Source: Luscinia megarhynchos (taxonomy: Eukaryota; Chordata; Aves; Passeriformes; Turdidae). From it: 64,000 bases of DNA. The position numbers were made by a program, and so were the translations under genes. The DNA lies in assembly GCA_034336665.1 (NCBI GenBank), contig JAPFBE010000003.1:35500360-35564359 (forward strand). The letters run 5' to 3'. Under the pieces are notes generated by a model. That model made no database searches and was not told the DNA's origin. It worked only from the letters and a program-made list of their open reading frames with translations. Of the stretch, positions 63,301 through 64,000 are shown piece after piece (position 1 is the stretch's first letter; the number at the start of each line of letters is the position of its first letter).

Positions 63301-63825
63301 AGTGTCTTTTGTTTCTCAGGGCAGCTTTTAGGTTATATTATTGATAATGATGGACAGGTACATTTATCTAACCTTAAGAATTTCATATTTGTTATGTATG
63401 GCAATCTACATTGATTAATGTACAAGCAAAGATTCAGTTCTTTGAAATCTCCTGTGTTTCCTATTATCCTGTTATGTGAAGAAGAATTGCTGGCAAGAAG
63501 AAGTATTTGCAGCAGTGGGATCATACAGTGACCAGCCTTTTTCCTGGCATGCAGATGGGGCACTATGAGTGATTGTCATCTTCCTGAGACAGCAGTGCTG
63601 CACAGGAGCAAAGTTAAAGTGGGGCTGTGGTCAGACAAGGTAGTAAAGTCAGTCACAGGTGACGCAGGTTGGCTTGGAAACCATCTCTTTGCTTTTGCCT
63701 GGTCAGAGTTGTCCCTGAGGAGAGCCAAAATCAGAATACATGCTGTGCACTTGGGAATATTTGCTGGCTGGGATCCTCCTCCCCCCTTCTCTTTGTACCC
63801 TTGCAGAACTGGCCTCTCCCTCAGT

Positions 63826-64000
63826 CATAGGATCATGTAGGTTGGAATAGACCTGTAAGATCATCGAGTCCAGCTGTTAACCCAGCGCTGCTGTGTTCAC
63901 CACTAAACCACATCCCTAGGTGCCATGTCTGCACACTCATGTGGTTGTCTTTCTCCAGGCTGGTAACTCTGAGGATGCATTCCCACCTTTCCATTCGTTA
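63826..64000 (+). mobile_element. CR1-type LINE 3'-end fragment, cut by window end
   Basis: The run TCATAGGATCATGTAGGTTG, GAATAGACCTGTAAGATCAT, CGAGTCCAGCTGTTAACCCA, CACTAAACCACATCCCTAGG follows a common avian CR1 3' consensus, recalled from memory, over its whole visible length. It begins with the usual TCATAG(A/G)ATCAT words and is not yet finished at the window edge. It lies within EFNB2 intron 1. Confidence 0.88.

Larger units (their letters stand above)
45031..63825 (+). other. EFNB2: EFNB2 intron 1 (continues past the window)
   Basis: No ephrin-like exon occurs here; the expected exon 2, starting with FLPGQG-type sequence, was looked for and not seen. The intron is notably poor in recognisable transposons over its first 18 kb, as is common near developmental genes. 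Candidate regulatory stretches are listed separately. Low-complexity tracts include pyrimidine-rich 48,872-48,923, GT-rich 51,319-51,390 and poly(T) 54,341-54,358. Reading frames of 60-125 codons occur by chance. Confidence 0.8.

Noticed and set aside
45031..63825. EFNB2 exon 2 or an intron-nested gene
   Set aside because: No ephrin ectodomain sequence or other recognisable exon was found in either strand, so exon 2 is taken to lie downstream.
1..64000. CRISPR arrays, operons, tRNA or rRNA genes
   Set aside because: No regularly spaced repeats, cloverleaf-type sequence or rRNA segments were seen; the window is vertebrate nuclear DNA.

Overview
This is eukaryotic, intron-bearing vertebrate DNA, almost certainly from a bird and probably a passerine. 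The evidence is CR1-type LINE 3' ends (about 19,966-20,155 and 63,826 to the window end), a passerine-style ERVL solo LTR with a perfect 5-bp target duplication (4,531-5,245), AT-rich intergenic DNA broken by sharp CpG islands, and two recognisable co-oriented vertebrate genes, ARGLU1 then EFNB2. The same two genes are neighbours on human chromosome 13q33. Species is inferred from repeats recalled from memory, not from a search.

Layout. Positions 1 to about 27,000 are a gene desert: AT-rich, no credible coding exon, one solo LTR, one CR1 fragment, several A-rich or T-rich tracts and an isolated CpG-dense patch near 15.6-15.8 kb. A CpG-island promoter (about 27,040-28,210) starts ARGLU1 on the + strand. 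Its four coding exons are complete (27,465-27,820; 31,754-31,979; 34,320-34,403; 35,675-35,839) and encode 276 residues. The structured 3' UTR ends near 36,540. The ARGLU1-EFNB2 intergenic interval follows, with a CpG island at 40.5-41.05 kb. The EFNB2 promoter and CpG island span about 42.28-45.03 kb. EFNB2 exon 1 (coding 44,555-44,682) encodes the signal peptide and the start of the ephrin ectodomain. The rest of the window, more than 19 kb, is EFNB2 intron 1; exon 2 was not found and should lie downstream.

Roles. ARGLU1 is a nuclear Arg/Glu-rich protein acting in transcriptional coactivation and splicing. EFNB2 is the transmembrane ephrin-B2 ligand used in arterial identity, axon guidance and tissue boundary formation. 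They share a neighbourhood but no known pathway.

Most interesting points. (1) ARGLU1 intron 2 is the intron known in mammals to carry an ultraconserved, autoregulatory retained-intron and poison-exon system. A good candidate poison-exon acceptor is visible here and gives a stop at the third codon. (2) The ARGLU1 3' UTR holds nested inverted repeats. (3) The intergenic CpG island has a consensus splice donor on the minus strand, suggesting an antisense transcript. (4) The upstream desert has an isolated CpG-rich insert flanked by A-rich and T-rich arms. No CRISPR array, operon, tRNA or rRNA gene was seen, as expected for this kind of genome.
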